A stretch of 64,000 bases of DNA from Bog-473 sp963817735 (GTDB lineage: Bacteria > Actinomycetota > Acidimicrobiia > Acidimicrobiales > RAAP-2): the NCBI GenBank assembly GCA_963817735.1, contig CAWFPP010000006.1:49741-113740 (forward strand). Direction: 5' to 3'. The notes below the pieces were generated by a model, which had not been told where the DNA came from, did not search any database, and saw only the letters and a program-made list of their open reading frames with translations. Made by a program: the position numbers and the translations under genes. Positions 15,811 through 24,385 of this stretch are shown here, piece by piece (the first letter of the stretch is position 1; each line of letters opens with the position of its first letter).

Positions 15811-18800
15811 ATGGCCATCGCCCCCCAGCGATCCGAGATCGGCATCCGCCGGCACTTCACCACCGAAGGCGTCCATCCCTACGACGAGGTCGCCTGGGAG
15901 CGGCGCGACGCCCGGATCACGAACTACCGGGACGGCACCGTGGCCTTCGAGCAGCTCGACGTGGAGGTGCCCGAGTCCTGGAGCGTGAACGCCACCAACA
16001 TCTTGGCGCAGAAGTACTTCCGCGGCACCCTCGGCACCGACGAGCGCGAGTGGTCGCTGCGCCAGGTGGCCGACCGGGTGGCCGACACGCTGACGGCGTG
16101 GGGCATCAAGGACGGCTACTTCGTCGACGACGAGGAGGCCCTGGTCTTCAACCACGAGCTGAAGTACCTCATCATCCACCAGAAGGCCGCGTTCAACTCG
16201 CCGGTCTGGTTCAACATCGGCGTGCAGGGCGTGCCGCAGCAGGGGTCCGCGTGCCAGCCCTATGACGCTTTGGTCAGCACCCCCGAGGGACTTGTGCCTA
16301 TCGGGAGGTTGGTCGAGGAAGGAGCGATCGGGAGGAAGGTCCTCGATGCCCAGGGCGTGACGAGCATCGTTGCGGTGAAGCACAACGGCAGAAAAGAAGT
16401 GTTGCGCCTTCGGACGAAGTCTGGGCATCAGCTCGACGTGACTGGCGACCATCTTGTGTGGAGGGCAAGCGATGAGGCGTACGGAAGGTTCGTTCCGGCC
16501 GCTGAGTTGAAGGTCAACGACAAGCTGACGTGGCACCGGGGCGAGTCGTACGGTCGAGGTGAAATTGCTCGTCGAGACGTCGCCGAAGCGGCTTTGGTCG
16601 GCTGGCTCCAATCGGATGGGTTTGTCGGTCAGTACGAAGGCACGAATCGTTCGCTGGCGATTGAGGCGATGACGGTTACCGAGCCAGAGCGTCAGTGGGT
16701 TCTCACTGCCCTTGACACGGTGTTCCCCGACGTCCACCGTCACGAGCGGAATGTGACGACCCTCGATACTTCGTTGGACTGTCGACGGACGCGCCTGTAC
16801 GGCAGGGAGCTCACTGACTTCGTCGAGAAGTGGAATCTGCGAACTCGGGGCCTGGAGATGTCGGTGCCCGAAGGACTCTTCGAAGCACCCCTGCCCGTAG
16901 TCACCGCCTATCTGCGGAGTGTCTTCCAAGCAGAGGGGTACGTGCAGGTTGGAGAGCGCTCAGCCTTCATCGGTGTCGACATGATTTCCGAGGGCATCAT
17001 CCGAGGGATGCAGGCATTGCTTGCACGATTCGGAATCTTCTCCCGTGTCCGCTTCAAGGCCGACCGGCGCCATGACCGGAAGGGTTGTTGGTCGCTCACG
17101 ATCCGAAGTCTCGGAGACAGGATCACCTTTGCTGATGAGATCGGATTTATTGATCCGACAAAAGAGAACAAGCTTCTGAGGAGCCTCGAGCTCGAAGGCC
17201 GCGCTTCGAAGCCGACCAAGCGCTTGGAGATCCAGAGCATCGAGAATCTCGGAGAGATGGATGTGTATGACATCCAGACCGAGAGTGGCGAGTATCTGAG
17301 CTCGAATCTGCGGGTCCACAACTGCTTCATCCTCTCGGTCGAGGACCGGATGGACTCGATCCTCAACTGGTACACGGAGGAAGGCATCATCTTCAAGGGC
17401 GGCTCGGGCGCCGGCGTCAACCTGTCGCGCATCCGCTCCTCCAAGGAGCTCCTGAAGGGCGGTGGCACGGCCTCGGGCCCCGTGAGCTTCATGCGCGGCG
17501 CCGACGCCTCGGCCGGCACCATCAAGTCCGGCGGGAAGACGCGCCGCGCCGCCAAGATGGTCATCCTCGACGCCGACCACCCCGACGTGGAGGACTTCAT
17601 CTGGTGCAAGGCGATCGAGGAGCGCAAGGCCCGCGTGCTGCGCGACGCCGGCTTCGACATGGACCTCGACGGGGCCGACAGCCACTCGACCCAGTACCAG
17701 AACGCCAACAACTCGGTGCGGGTGACCGACGAGTTCATGGAGGCCGTGATCGACGGGCGCGACTGGGACCTCACGGCACGCACCGACGGTGCGGTGGTCC
17801 GCACGGTGCCGGCCCGCGACCTCTTCCGCCAGATCGCGCATTCGGCGTGGGAGTGCGCCGACCCGGGCCTGCAGTACGACACCACCATCAACCGCTGGCA
17901 CACGGCGCCGGTGACGGGGCGTATCAACGGAAGCAACCCATGCTTCCCGGGCTCGGCCAAGGTGCACACGGACAAGGGGCTGATCCCGTTCCGCGAGCTC
18001 CTCGAGCGGGCCAACGGGGGAGAGACGTTCGGGATCTACACGCACGACGCGACGAACCCCGACGAGCCGTCCCAGGAGATGGTGATCACCTCACCCGAGG
18101 CCTTCATGATCACGGGCTACAACGACATCGTGAAGTTGCGCCTCGACAACGGGGTGGAGCTGCGGTGCACGCCGTCGCACAAGATCTTCACGGCGAACCG
18201 TGGCTACGTGGAAGCTCGCCATCTCCTCTTCGAGGACGAGGTGAAGCTCCTGGACCTCGAGGCTCCGGCGGTCGAGGCCGACCTGGGCCTCCCCGTCTCT
18301 TCGGATCCGGCGGACTACTGGACGAAGGGTGACCACGCGCTGCCGCTGCGCTTCCCCGACATGTGGTCGGAGGAGTTCGCGCACTATCTCGGCTGGCTCG
18401 TGGGTGACGGCTCCACGTCAGGGACCACAGTGGCCTCCATTTACGGGAGCGAGGAGGACCGGGACGAGATTCTGCCGCGGCATGCCGAGCTGCTCGACTG
18501 GGTGAACTGCGAGCGCCCGATCAAGCTGTCCGAGCAGGCGAACGGCACTGCCCAGCTGCGCCTGGCCCGGCGCGCCTTCAAGCAGTTCATCGAGGCGTTG
18601 GGGATCAAGTCGGTCAAGGGGCCCGAGAAGTCGGTGCCGTGGTCCATTGAGCAGGCGCCGGCCGAGATGGTGGCGGCCTTCCTGCGGGGGCTCTATGACG
18701 CCGACGGGTGCGTGGTGAACTCCAGTCAGCGCTACGTGGGTTTGGTTTCCGCTTCGTCGGAGCTGGTGCGCGGCGTACAGACCATGCTCAGCACCTTCGG

Positions 18801-21800
18801 GATCATGAGCCGCATCTACCAGACGCGCTCGGCGTCGAAAGAGGGATCATTCTCCTACACCAACAAGGCCGGCGAGACCAAGACCTACGGCCAGTTGGCC
18901 GCTTACGACCTTCGCATCACGTCGGAGTCGATCGTCCGCTTCGCCCAGCACATCGGGTTCTCACTCAGCCGTAAGGCGGGGCTCCTGCGCAGTCTGGTGG
19001 TCGATGCGCCGAGGGCTCCGTACTTGGCGCGCACCACGGCACACCTGCTCGAGCGCACGAACGACGGCGTCGAGCTGACCTACAACCTCAGCGAGCCGCG
19101 CAACCACTCGTACGTGGTAAATGGGGTAGTTGTACGCAATTGCAGTGAGTACGTTCACCTCGACGACTCAGCCTGCAATCTGGCCTCCATGAATTTGCTC
19201 ACCTTCCTCGACGAGAACGACGAGTTCGACGTGGAGGGGTTCAAGGCGGGCGTGTCGGTCGTGTTCACCGGCCAGGAGATCATCGTCGGCAACGCCGACT
19301 ACCCGACCGAGAAGATCGGCGAGACGACACGCGCCTTCCGCCAGCTCGGCATCGGCTACGCCAACCTGGGCGCGCTGCTCATGGCGCAGGGCCTGCCCTA
19401 CGACTCCGACGCCGGGAGGGCCTGGGCGGCCGCCATCACGGCACTGTTGACCGGGCACGCCTACGCCACCTCGGCGCGGACGGCGGCCCGCATGGGTCCC
19501 TTCGCCGGCTACCACGAGAACGCCGAGCCGATGCTCAACGTCCTGCGCATGCACCAGGCCGAGGCGGCCCGCATCGACGAGGACGTCGTGCCGCCCGAGC
19601 TTCTCTCGGCGGCGCAGGAGTCCTGGGACCGGGCGGTCGACCTGGCCGAGGCCTACGGCGTGCGCAACTCGCAGGCTTCGGTGCTGGCGCCGACGGGTTG
19701 CCTGGTGGGTGGCACGCTGGTGTCGACCGCACGCGGACTCGTCCGGCTTCGCTCCCTCGGAGATCCGGACGGAGCGAAGTGGCAGGATCTGGGGATCGAG
19801 GTGGCCACCGACGAGGGGCCTCGCGAGGCAACGAAGTTCTTTGTCAATGGCCTCGAGCCTGTGGTCACGGTCGACACGGGGCGGGGCTATCGGGTGCAGG
19901 GGACAACCACGCACCGGGTGAAGGTCGTGGAGCACGAAAGCGGAGAGTGGGTGTGGCGGCGATTCTCCGACGTCAGGGCGGGGGACATGGTCCCGCTCGC
20001 CCTCGGGTCGTTGGTGGGCCAGGCGCAGGAGGTGCCGCTGCCTCCCCTCGCCGAGGCCTACTGGACGGGAGAGCACCACGTGGTGGTTCCCGCGCGGATG
20101 ACCCCGGCACTCGCCGAAGTGGTCGGATACTTCATGGGCGACGGGTCGCTGCACAGCCGGGGACTGCGTTTCTGCGTTGCCGATACCGACTTCGACGTGA
20201 CCGAGCGTCTGGCGATCCTGGCCAAGGATTGCTTCGGCGTTGCAGTCACGGTGACCCCGAAGCAGGGTTATGCGGAGCTGCGCATCGACTCGGTGCGCCT
20301 CGCCATGTGGTGGGATGCCTGCGGATTCACCAAGCGTCCACGGAACGACGGCCATGTCGGCAAGGGTTACGAGGCCCATGTGCCGGACGCAGTGCTCTAC
20401 GCCAACGACCCGGAGGTCTATGGCGCCTTCGTGCGCGGCCTCTACGAGGCGGACGGGGACACGAGCTCTGGCTATCCCACGCTGAAGAACACGTCGCTGC
20501 AGATGGTGCGTGATGTGCAGTCGCTCCTGCTGGCGCTCGGGTTCCCCACCACGCTTTCGGTCAAGGACCGGACCAAGAGTTCGAGCTGGGGGAATGCACC
20601 TCTGGCCACGCTACGGCTGCTGAACAGCTCGTACAGCTCACGTTGGCTCGACCAGATCGGATTCATGAGCGACCGCAAGAACGGCGGCGTGCACGTCGCC
20701 GACCCGGTGGTCGCACAGACCGGCCGTCTGGACTACATCCCGCTGACCAGGTCGTTGATCGATCGGCTCGCGCCTCTGAACGGCCGCCTTCGCCGGGTCC
20801 TCTTGATGGAGCAGTCACGAGGGCGCGTGAGCCGTCGCATCGCCACCGAGCTCTTCGAGCGGACCGGAGACGCGGAGCTGGGCCACCTTCTTGGGTTCTT
20901 CTACGACGCCGTGGCGTCGGCGGAACTGGGTGAGGAGCAGTTCACCTACGACGTGTCGGTTCCCGACAACGTGACCTATGTGGCGAACGGGTTCGTCAGC
21001 CACAACACCATCGGCCTGCTGATGGACTGTGACACCACTGGCGTCGAGCCCGACCTCGGCCTGGTCAAGACCAAGAAGCTGGTGGGCGGCGGCACCATGT
21101 CGATCGTCAACCAGACGGTGCCGCGGGCGCTGGCGAAGCTGGGTTACGGGGTCGAGCAGTCCGAGGACATCGTCGCCTACATCAACGAGAACATGTCGAT
21201 CCTCGGCGCGCCGCACATCGCGCCGGAGCACCTGCCGGTGTTCGCCTGCTCCATGGGTGACAACACCATCCACTACTCGGGCCACATCCGCATGATGGGG
21301 GCGGTGCAGCCCTTCATCAGCGGGGCCATCTCCAAGACGGTGAACATGCCCGAGGACGTGAGCGTCGAGGACGTGGAGCAGCTCCACATCGACGCCTGGC
21401 GTCTCGGCATCAAGGCCGTGGCCATCTATCGGGACAACTGCAAGGTGGCGCAGCCGCTGTCGACGACCAAGAAGGAGGCCGCGGCGATCGGTGGCGACGC
21501 GGCGCCGGCCGGCTCGGACGCCGAGGCGCGCGACCGTGCGGTCACGGCCCGTATCGCCGAGCTCGAGGCGGCACTGGTGCACGAGCAGCAGCGGACAACG
21601 GGTTCGGTGGTGGTGGGCGCGGTGCGCGAGCGCCTGCCCCGCAAGCGCAACTCCGAGACGTTCTCGTTCCGGGTGGCCGACTGCGAGGGCTACGTCACAG
21701 TGGGCCAGTACGAGGACGGCCGTCCGGGTGAGGTGTTCGTCAAGGTCTCCAAGCAGGGCTCGACCCTGGCTGGGATCATGGACGCCTTCTCCATCTCCAT

Positions 21801-22230
21801 CAGCTTGGGGCTGCAGCATGGCGTGCCGCTGGCCACCTTCGTGCGCAAGTTCGCCAACATGAAGTTCGAGCCGGCGGGCATCACGGACGACCCTGAGCTG
21901 CGCATCGCCACGAGCCTCATCGACTACATCTTCCGCCGGATGGCGCTGGACTTCCTCACGCCCGAAGAGCGGACGGACCTCGGCATCCTCTCCACGCAGG
22001 AGCGTACGCAGCCGACACTGCCCGGCGTGGAGGAGATGGCGACCCCGTCGGTCGGCCTGGTCGACGACGGCCTGAGCAACGGACGGGCCGGAGCCGAGCC
22101 GGCGTCACAGGCGCTGGCCCGGGCCGAGCAGCTCGATGCGCCCCTCTGCTACAGCTGCGGCAACACCATGCAGCGGGCGGGCTCGTGCTACGTGTGCGGG
22201 AGTTGCGGGTCGACCAGCGGGTGCTCATAG
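15811..22230 (+). CDS. nrdJ: Class II B12-dependent ribonucleotide reductase with three inteins
   Basis: The 2139-residue precursor contains three inteins (residues 148-504, 711-1110, 1297-1732); removing them leaves a 946-residue NrdJ, normal for the family. It makes deoxyribonucleotides using adenosylcobalamin. In mature numbering C148 ('GSA-CFILSVED') and C365 ('DDSAC') are the redox pair, N352, C354 and E356 ('NPCSE') hold the thiyl-radical cysteine and general acid, and T540 starts 'TIGLLMDCDTTG'. The C-terminus is a Cys-rich tail ('CYSCG', 'CYVCGSCG') that may bind zinc or re-reduce the active site. The ATG follows aggagga. NrdR boxes lie upstream. Without splicing the enzyme cannot work. 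Confidence 0.95.
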   Translation: MAIAPQRSEIGIRRHFTTEGVHPYDEVAWERRDARITNYRDGTVAFEQLDVEVPESWSVNATNILAQKYFRGTLGTDEREWSLRQVADRVADTLTAWGIKDGYFVDDEEALVFNHELKYLIIHQKAAFNSPVWFNIGVQGVPQQGSACQPYDALVSTPEGLVPIGRLVEEGAIGRKVLDAQGVTSIVAVKHNGRKEVLRLRTKSGHQLDVTGDHLVWRASDEAYGRFVPAAELKVNDKLTWHRGESYGRGEIARRDVAEAALVGWLQSDGFVGQYEGTNRSLAIEAMTVTEPERQWVLTALDTVFPDVHRHERNVTTLDTSLDCRRTRLYGRELTDFVEKWNLRTRGLEMSVPEGLFEAPLPVVTAYLRSVFQAEGYVQVGERSAFIGVDMISEGIIRGMQALLARFGIFSRVRFKADRRHDRKGCWSLTIRSLGDRITFADEIGFIDPTKENKLLRSLELEGRASKPTKRLEIQSIENLGEMDVYDIQTESGEYLSSNLRVHNCFILSVEDRMDSILNWYTEEGIIFKGGSGAGVNLSRIRSSKELLKGGGTASGPVSFMRGADASAGTIKSGGKTRRAAKMVILDADHPDVEDFIWCKAIEERKARVLRDAGFDMDLDGADSHSTQYQNANNSVRVTDEFMEAVIDGRDWDLTARTDGAVVRTVPARDLFRQIAHSAWECADPGLQYDTTINRWHTAPVTGRINGSNPCFPGSAKVHTDKGLIPFRELLERANGGETFGIYTHDATNPDEPSQEMVITSPEAFMITGYNDIVKLRLDNGVELRCTPSHKIFTANRGYVEARHLLFEDEVKLLDLEAPAVEADLGLPVSSDPADYWTKGDHALPLRFPDMWSEEFAHYLGWLVGDGSTSGTTVASIYGSEEDRDEILPRHAELLDWVNCERPIKLSEQANGTAQLRLARRAFKQFIEALGIKSVKGPEKSVPWSIEQAPAEMVAAFLRGLYDADGCVVNSSQRYVGLVSASSELVRGVQTMLSTFGIMSRIYQTRSASKEGSFSYTNKAGETKTYGQLAAYDLRITSESIVRFAQHIGFSLSRKAGLLRSLVVDAPRAPYLARTTAHLLERTNDGVELTYNLSEPRNHSYVVNGVVVRNCSEYVHLDDSACNLASMNLLTFLDENDEFDVEGFKAGVSVVFTGQEIIVGNADYPTEKIGETTRAFRQLGIGYANLGALLMAQGLPYDSDAGRAWAAAITALLTGHAYATSARTAARMGPFAGYHENAEPMLNVLRMHQAEAARIDEDVVPPELLSAAQESWDRAVDLAEAYGVRNSQASVLAPTGCLVGGTLVSTARGLVRLRSLGDPDGAKWQDLGIEVATDEGPREATKFFVNGLEPVVTVDTGRGYRVQGTTTHRVKVVEHESGEWVWRRFSDVRAGDMVPLALGSLVGQAQEVPLPPLAEAYWTGEHHVVVPARMTPALAEVVGYFMGDGSLHSRGLRFCVADTDFDVTERLAILAKDCFGVAVTVTPKQGYAELRIDSVRLAMWWDACGFTKRPRNDGHVGKGYEAHVPDAVLYANDPEVYGAFVRGLYEADGDTSSGYPTLKNTSLQMVRDVQSLLLALGFPTTLSVKDRTKSSSWGNAPLATLRLLNSSYSSRWLDQIGFMSDRKNGGVHVADPVVAQTGRLDYIPLTRSLIDRLAPLNGRLRRVLLMEQSRGRVSRRIATELFERTGDAELGHLLGFFYDAVASAELGEEQFTYDVSVPDNVTYVANGFVSHNTIGLLMDCDTTGVEPDLGLVKTKKLVGGGTMSIVNQTVPRALAKLGYGVEQSEDIVAYINENMSILGAPHIAPEHLPVFACSMGDNTIHYSGHIRMMGAVQPFISGAISKTVNMPEDVSVEDVEQLHIDAWRLGIKAVAIYRDNCKVAQPLSTTKKEAAAIGGDAAPAGSDAEARDRAVTARIAELEAALVHEQQRTTGSVVVGAVRERLPRKRNSETFSFRVADCEGYVTVGQYEDGRPGEVFVKVSKQGSTLAGIMDAFSISISLGLQHGVPLATFVRKFANMKFEPAGITDDPELRIATSLIDYIFRRMALDFLTPEERTDLGILSTQERTQPTLPGVEEMATPSVGLVDDGLSNGRAGAEPASQALARAEQLDAPLCYSCGNTMQRAGSCYVCGSCGSTSGCS
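16252..17322 (+). mobile_element. Intein 1 of NrdJ (LAGLIDADG)
   Basis: 357 residues (148-504). It starts with Cys1 ('CQPYDALV'), has a block-B 'TGDH', and ends 'LRVHN' before a Cys+1 that is the N-terminal redox cysteine of NrdJ. Two dodecapeptides are present, 'LVGWLQSDG' (to G270) and 'YLRSVFQAEG' (to G376), each retaining an acidic residue (D269, E375), so the homing endonuclease may be active. Its DNA is less GC-rich than the host gene: 28 G+C in 17101-17160 against 43 in 17401-17460. Confidence 0.93.
17941..19140 (+). mobile_element. Intein 2 of NrdJ (LAGLIDADG)
   Basis: 400 residues (711-1110). It begins with Cys1 ('CFPGSAKVHT'), has block B 'TPSHKI', and ends 'VVVRN' before Cys+1, which is the thiyl-radical cysteine of 'NPCSE'. 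The dodecapeptides 'YLGWLVGDG' (D866) and 'FLRGLYDADG' (D965) are intact. The residue before the terminal Asn is Arg rather than the usual His. Base composition is close to that of the host, suggesting longer residence than intein 1. Confidence 0.93.
19699..21006 (+). mobile_element. Intein 3 of NrdJ (LAGLIDADG)
   Basis: 436 residues (1297-1732). It begins with Cys1 ('CLVGGTLVST'), has 'TTTH' as block B, and ends 'GFVSHN' before Thr+1 of 'TIGLLMD'. Dodecapeptides 'VVGYFMGDG' (D1444) and 'FVRGLYEADG' (D1548) are intact. The 'APTG/TIG' site is a phosphate-binding loop of reductases. A long insert lies between the endonuclease and the C-terminal splicing block. Confidence 0.92.
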
Positions 22231-22257
22231 AGTCGGGGGTCATGCGATGTCCCGCGT

Positions 22258-22318
22258 GATCGGTCACGAATGTCCGGCCTTCGGTCAGCAATCTTTGGCG
22301 ATCGGTTACGTGGACATT
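22258..22318. repeat. Short repeats after nrdJ, possible element remnant
   Basis: gatcggtcacg (22258-22268) is repeated as gatcggttacg (22300-22310), and aatgtcc (22269-22275) is inverted as ggacatt (22312-22318). The 187-base gap between nrdJ and the tetR gene holds nothing else recognisable. The arrangement recalls decayed insertion-sequence ends, but no transposase fragment is present, and it could equally be a folded transcript end. Confidence 0.3.
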
Positions 22319-22417
22319 TAGCGCCGATGGAGCCAATCACTCGATCCGACGCTCCGATGCAGGGTGGTGCCCAGGGGCGGAATTCGAGCAAGCGGACCTT
22401 TTGTTGATGCGGTCGGA

Positions 22418-23047
22418 CTAGGAGTTCGACTCGCTGGACAGCCGACTCTTGACGGCTGATCGGGCGCGGCCGATCACGGCCATATCGTCGTGAAGAACGC
22501 TGACAATGTTCGTTCCAGCCAAAATCACACCGAGCTCAAAGGCGAGTTGCTGGGGATCAGTGGCAACGGGCAGTTCGCCCCGATCAACGGCCGCGCTGGC
22601 TTCGCGTCCGAGCAAGTCGCGCCACTGCTGTTGGATGAGAGCGACCTCGTCATGGACGCGTCCGGGGCGTCCGCCAACCTCGGCGGAGGCGGAGACGAAG
22701 AAGCACCCACCGGGAAAGACGCGCCGTTCGACGTAGGAGAGGTAGCCCTCACAAAGGGCGAGTAGGCGCTGGCGCCCGGGCTCAGTCGCATTCAGTGCCG
22801 GGGCGACGACCTCAGTAATGAAGCTGTCGCGTGCTGCGTTGATGGTCGCCAGCTGGAGTTCTTCCTTGGAGCCGAAGAGCGCGTAGACGCTGCTCTTGGC
22901 GATGCCGGTGGCGTCGGCCAACCGTCCGATCGAGATCCCTTCGATTCCCTCGATCGTTGCCAGCTGCGCTGCCTGTTCCACGACGCGGGCGCGTGAGCGC
23001 TCTCCCGGGGCCCGGGTTTGCTTCTTTGCGGTCTCCTCCTCGGCCAT
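22418..23047 (-). CDS. TetR/AcrR family repressor
   Basis: 209 residues. The N-terminal helix-turn-helix ('SIGRLADATGIAKSSVYALFGSKEELQLA') is typical of TetR; the C-terminal half resembles the TetR_C_6 type. The basic first 20 residues precede helix 1. It diverges from a methyltransferase gene, and two inverted repeats at 23081-23123 in the 85-base gap are the likely operators. Ligand unknown. Confidence 0.88.
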   Translation of the reverse strand: MAEEETAKKQTRAPGERSRARVVEQAAQLATIEGIEGISIGRLADATGIAKSSVYALFGSKEELQLATINAARDSFITEVVAPALNATEPGRQRLLALCEGYLSYVERRVFPGGCFFVSASAEVGGRPGRVHDEVALIQQQWRDLLGREASAAVDRGELPVATDPQQLAFELGVILAGTNIVSVLHDDMAVIGRARSAVKSRLSSESNS

Positions 23048-23080
23048 CGGGACTCCTGGTTCAGCCTTGGCTCTTGATCT

Positions 23081-23123
23081 TAGACGGACGAGCGTCTATC
23101 ATTCTTGCACGGTCGTGCGTCTA
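23081..23123. promoter_or_regulatory. Paired operators for the TetR repressor
   Basis: tagacg-gacgag-cgtcta (23081-23098) is a perfect inverted repeat. Twenty-five bases on, tgcacggtcgtgcgtcta (23106-23123) repeats its right half and holds a second palindrome, gcacg-gt-cgtgc (23107-23118). They sit between the divergent tetR and methyltransferase genes, immediately before the aaggagg of the latter. Confidence 0.65.
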
Positions 23124-23132
23124 AGGAGGTCG

Positions 23133-23921
23133 ATGTCGACGAGCGGGGTGGACTGGGAAGAAGCCGGGCGGGGTTGGGGAGCCCGAGCCTCGGAATGGGC
23201 CTACTTGTGGGAGCCGTATGCGCTTCCGGCCAATGAGGTGATCTTGGATCGACTTGGCGTCGAGGCCGGAGTCCGTCTCCTGGACATCGCGTGTGGCTCG
23301 GGCTTTGCCGCCTCGGTGGCCGCCCGCAGGGGCGCCGTGGTCTCGGGGATCGATGCGTCTGAGCAACTCGCCACGATTGCCGCGGCGCGGACGCCTGCTG
23401 GGAGCTTTCGGGCCGGAAACATGTTCGCTCTGCCCTACCCGGATGAGAGCTTCGATGTCGCCACCAGTTTCAACGGGATCTGGAAGGGGTGCGAGGGTGC
23501 CCTCGAAGAGGCGAAACGCGTGCTGGTCCCCGAGGGCCGTTTGGGCCTCACCTTTTGGGGCCGGTTCGAGCGGCTGGGGCTGATGCCCTATTTCCTCAAG
23601 GTCATTGAGTTGTCTCCATCCAGCCACAGCGCGGCAACGACAGAACAAGGCGACACGCAGAATGTGATCGAGGACATGCTCAATGCTGCGGGACTTAAGG
23701 CCCACGAACGAGGGACCGTGAACGTGGTCAACGAATGGCCCGACACGTCGACCGCCGTTCGAGCGCTCGCAGCAGCTGGGCCGTCCGTACCGGCGATCGA
23801 AGCGGTCGGCTACGAAGCATTCTGCGAAGCGTTGCGAGAGGTCATCTCGCCGTTATGCGATCGAGATATAGGCGTCCGGATTACGTCCGAGTTCGACTGG
23901 ATCACCGCGGAGGCTGCGTGA
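23133..23921 (+). CDS. Class I SAM-dependent methyltransferase
   Basis: 262 residues from the ATG after aaggagg; longer readings would run through the operator region. Motif I is 'LLDIACGSGFAASVAARRG', followed by 'VSGIDASEQL', 'FRAGNMFALPYPDESFDVATSF' and 'EAKRVLVPEGRLGLTFWG', the UbiE/methyltransferase-11 arrangement. The C-terminal third probably forms the substrate lid. It is presumably controlled by the divergent TetR protein. Substrate unknown. Confidence 0.82.
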   Translation: MSTSGVDWEEAGRGWGARASEWAYLWEPYALPANEVILDRLGVEAGVRLLDIACGSGFAASVAARRGAVVSGIDASEQLATIAAARTPAGSFRAGNMFALPYPDESFDVATSFNGIWKGCEGALEEAKRVLVPEGRLGLTFWGRFERLGLMPYFLKVIELSPSSHSAATTEQGDTQNVIEDMLNAAGLKAHERGTVNVVNEWPDTSTAVRALAAAGPSVPAIEAVGYEAFCEALREVISPLCDRDIGVRITSEFDWITAEAA

Positions 23922-23989
23922 TCCCCAGCAGGCGGCGAAAAAGCAATGTCTGGCATCCCGTCAGATCACTCAACAGGAGGTAGAGCGCT

Positions 23990-24217
23990 GTGCCGTTCGT
24001 CAACGTCAAGGTCATCGAAGGGGTCTTCTCGGCCGACCAGAAGCAGGACATGGTGCGTCGGCTGACCGACACCATGGTGGAGATCGAGGGTGAGAACATG
24101 CGCGCGGTCACGTGGGTGGTCGTGGAGGAAGTGAAGAGCGGCGATTGGGGCATCGCCGGCAACCCGTTGAGCACTGCCGGCGTGAGGGCGCTGGCACTTG
24201 GCCAACCGGACGGCTGA
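23990..24217 (+). CDS. 4-oxalocrotonate tautomerase family protein
   Basis: 75 residues from a GTG preceded by caggagg (23974-23980). After removal of the initiator Met, proline is the N-terminal residue ('PFVNVKVIEGVFSADQK'), the catalytic base of the family; the helix 'QDMVRRLTDTMVEI' and strand 'AVTWVVVEEV' complete the beta-alpha-beta unit. Members form hexamers and tautomerise enol acids. It lies 68 bases after the methyltransferase and may share its control. Confidence 0.8.
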   Translation: MPFVNVKVIEGVFSADQKQDMVRRLTDTMVEIEGENMRAVTWVVVEEVKSGDWGIAGNPLSTAGVRALALGQPDG

Positions 24218-24330
24218 TACATGCCATCGATAGCTGTCCACTTGAAGTTCGCGCCAGAATCGCCGATTTCGCGACACGTTTCCGGAGGACTGCTCACCAG
24301 GCGTAGCCGTCGGCTCCTTCGGTGGCCGGA

Positions 24331-24354
24331 CACCAAGGACCAAGGTCCCTGGTG
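24331..24354. promoter_or_regulatory. 24-base near-perfect palindrome
   Basis: cacca(a)ggacc-aa-ggtcc(c)tggtg: arms of 11 bases with one mismatch. It lies about 20 bases before the TACTGT that precedes the small membrane protein gene at 24386, a position suited to an operator; as RNA it could also form a hairpin. Confidence 0.4.
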
Positions 24355-24385
24355 CGCAACTTGGGCCCGCTTTACTGTGGTCGGC

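Noticed and set aside
22896..23132. Upstream extension of the methyltransferase reading frame
   Set aside because: It would run through the divergent tetR gene and the operators; the ATG at 23133 has an ideal ribosome binding site.
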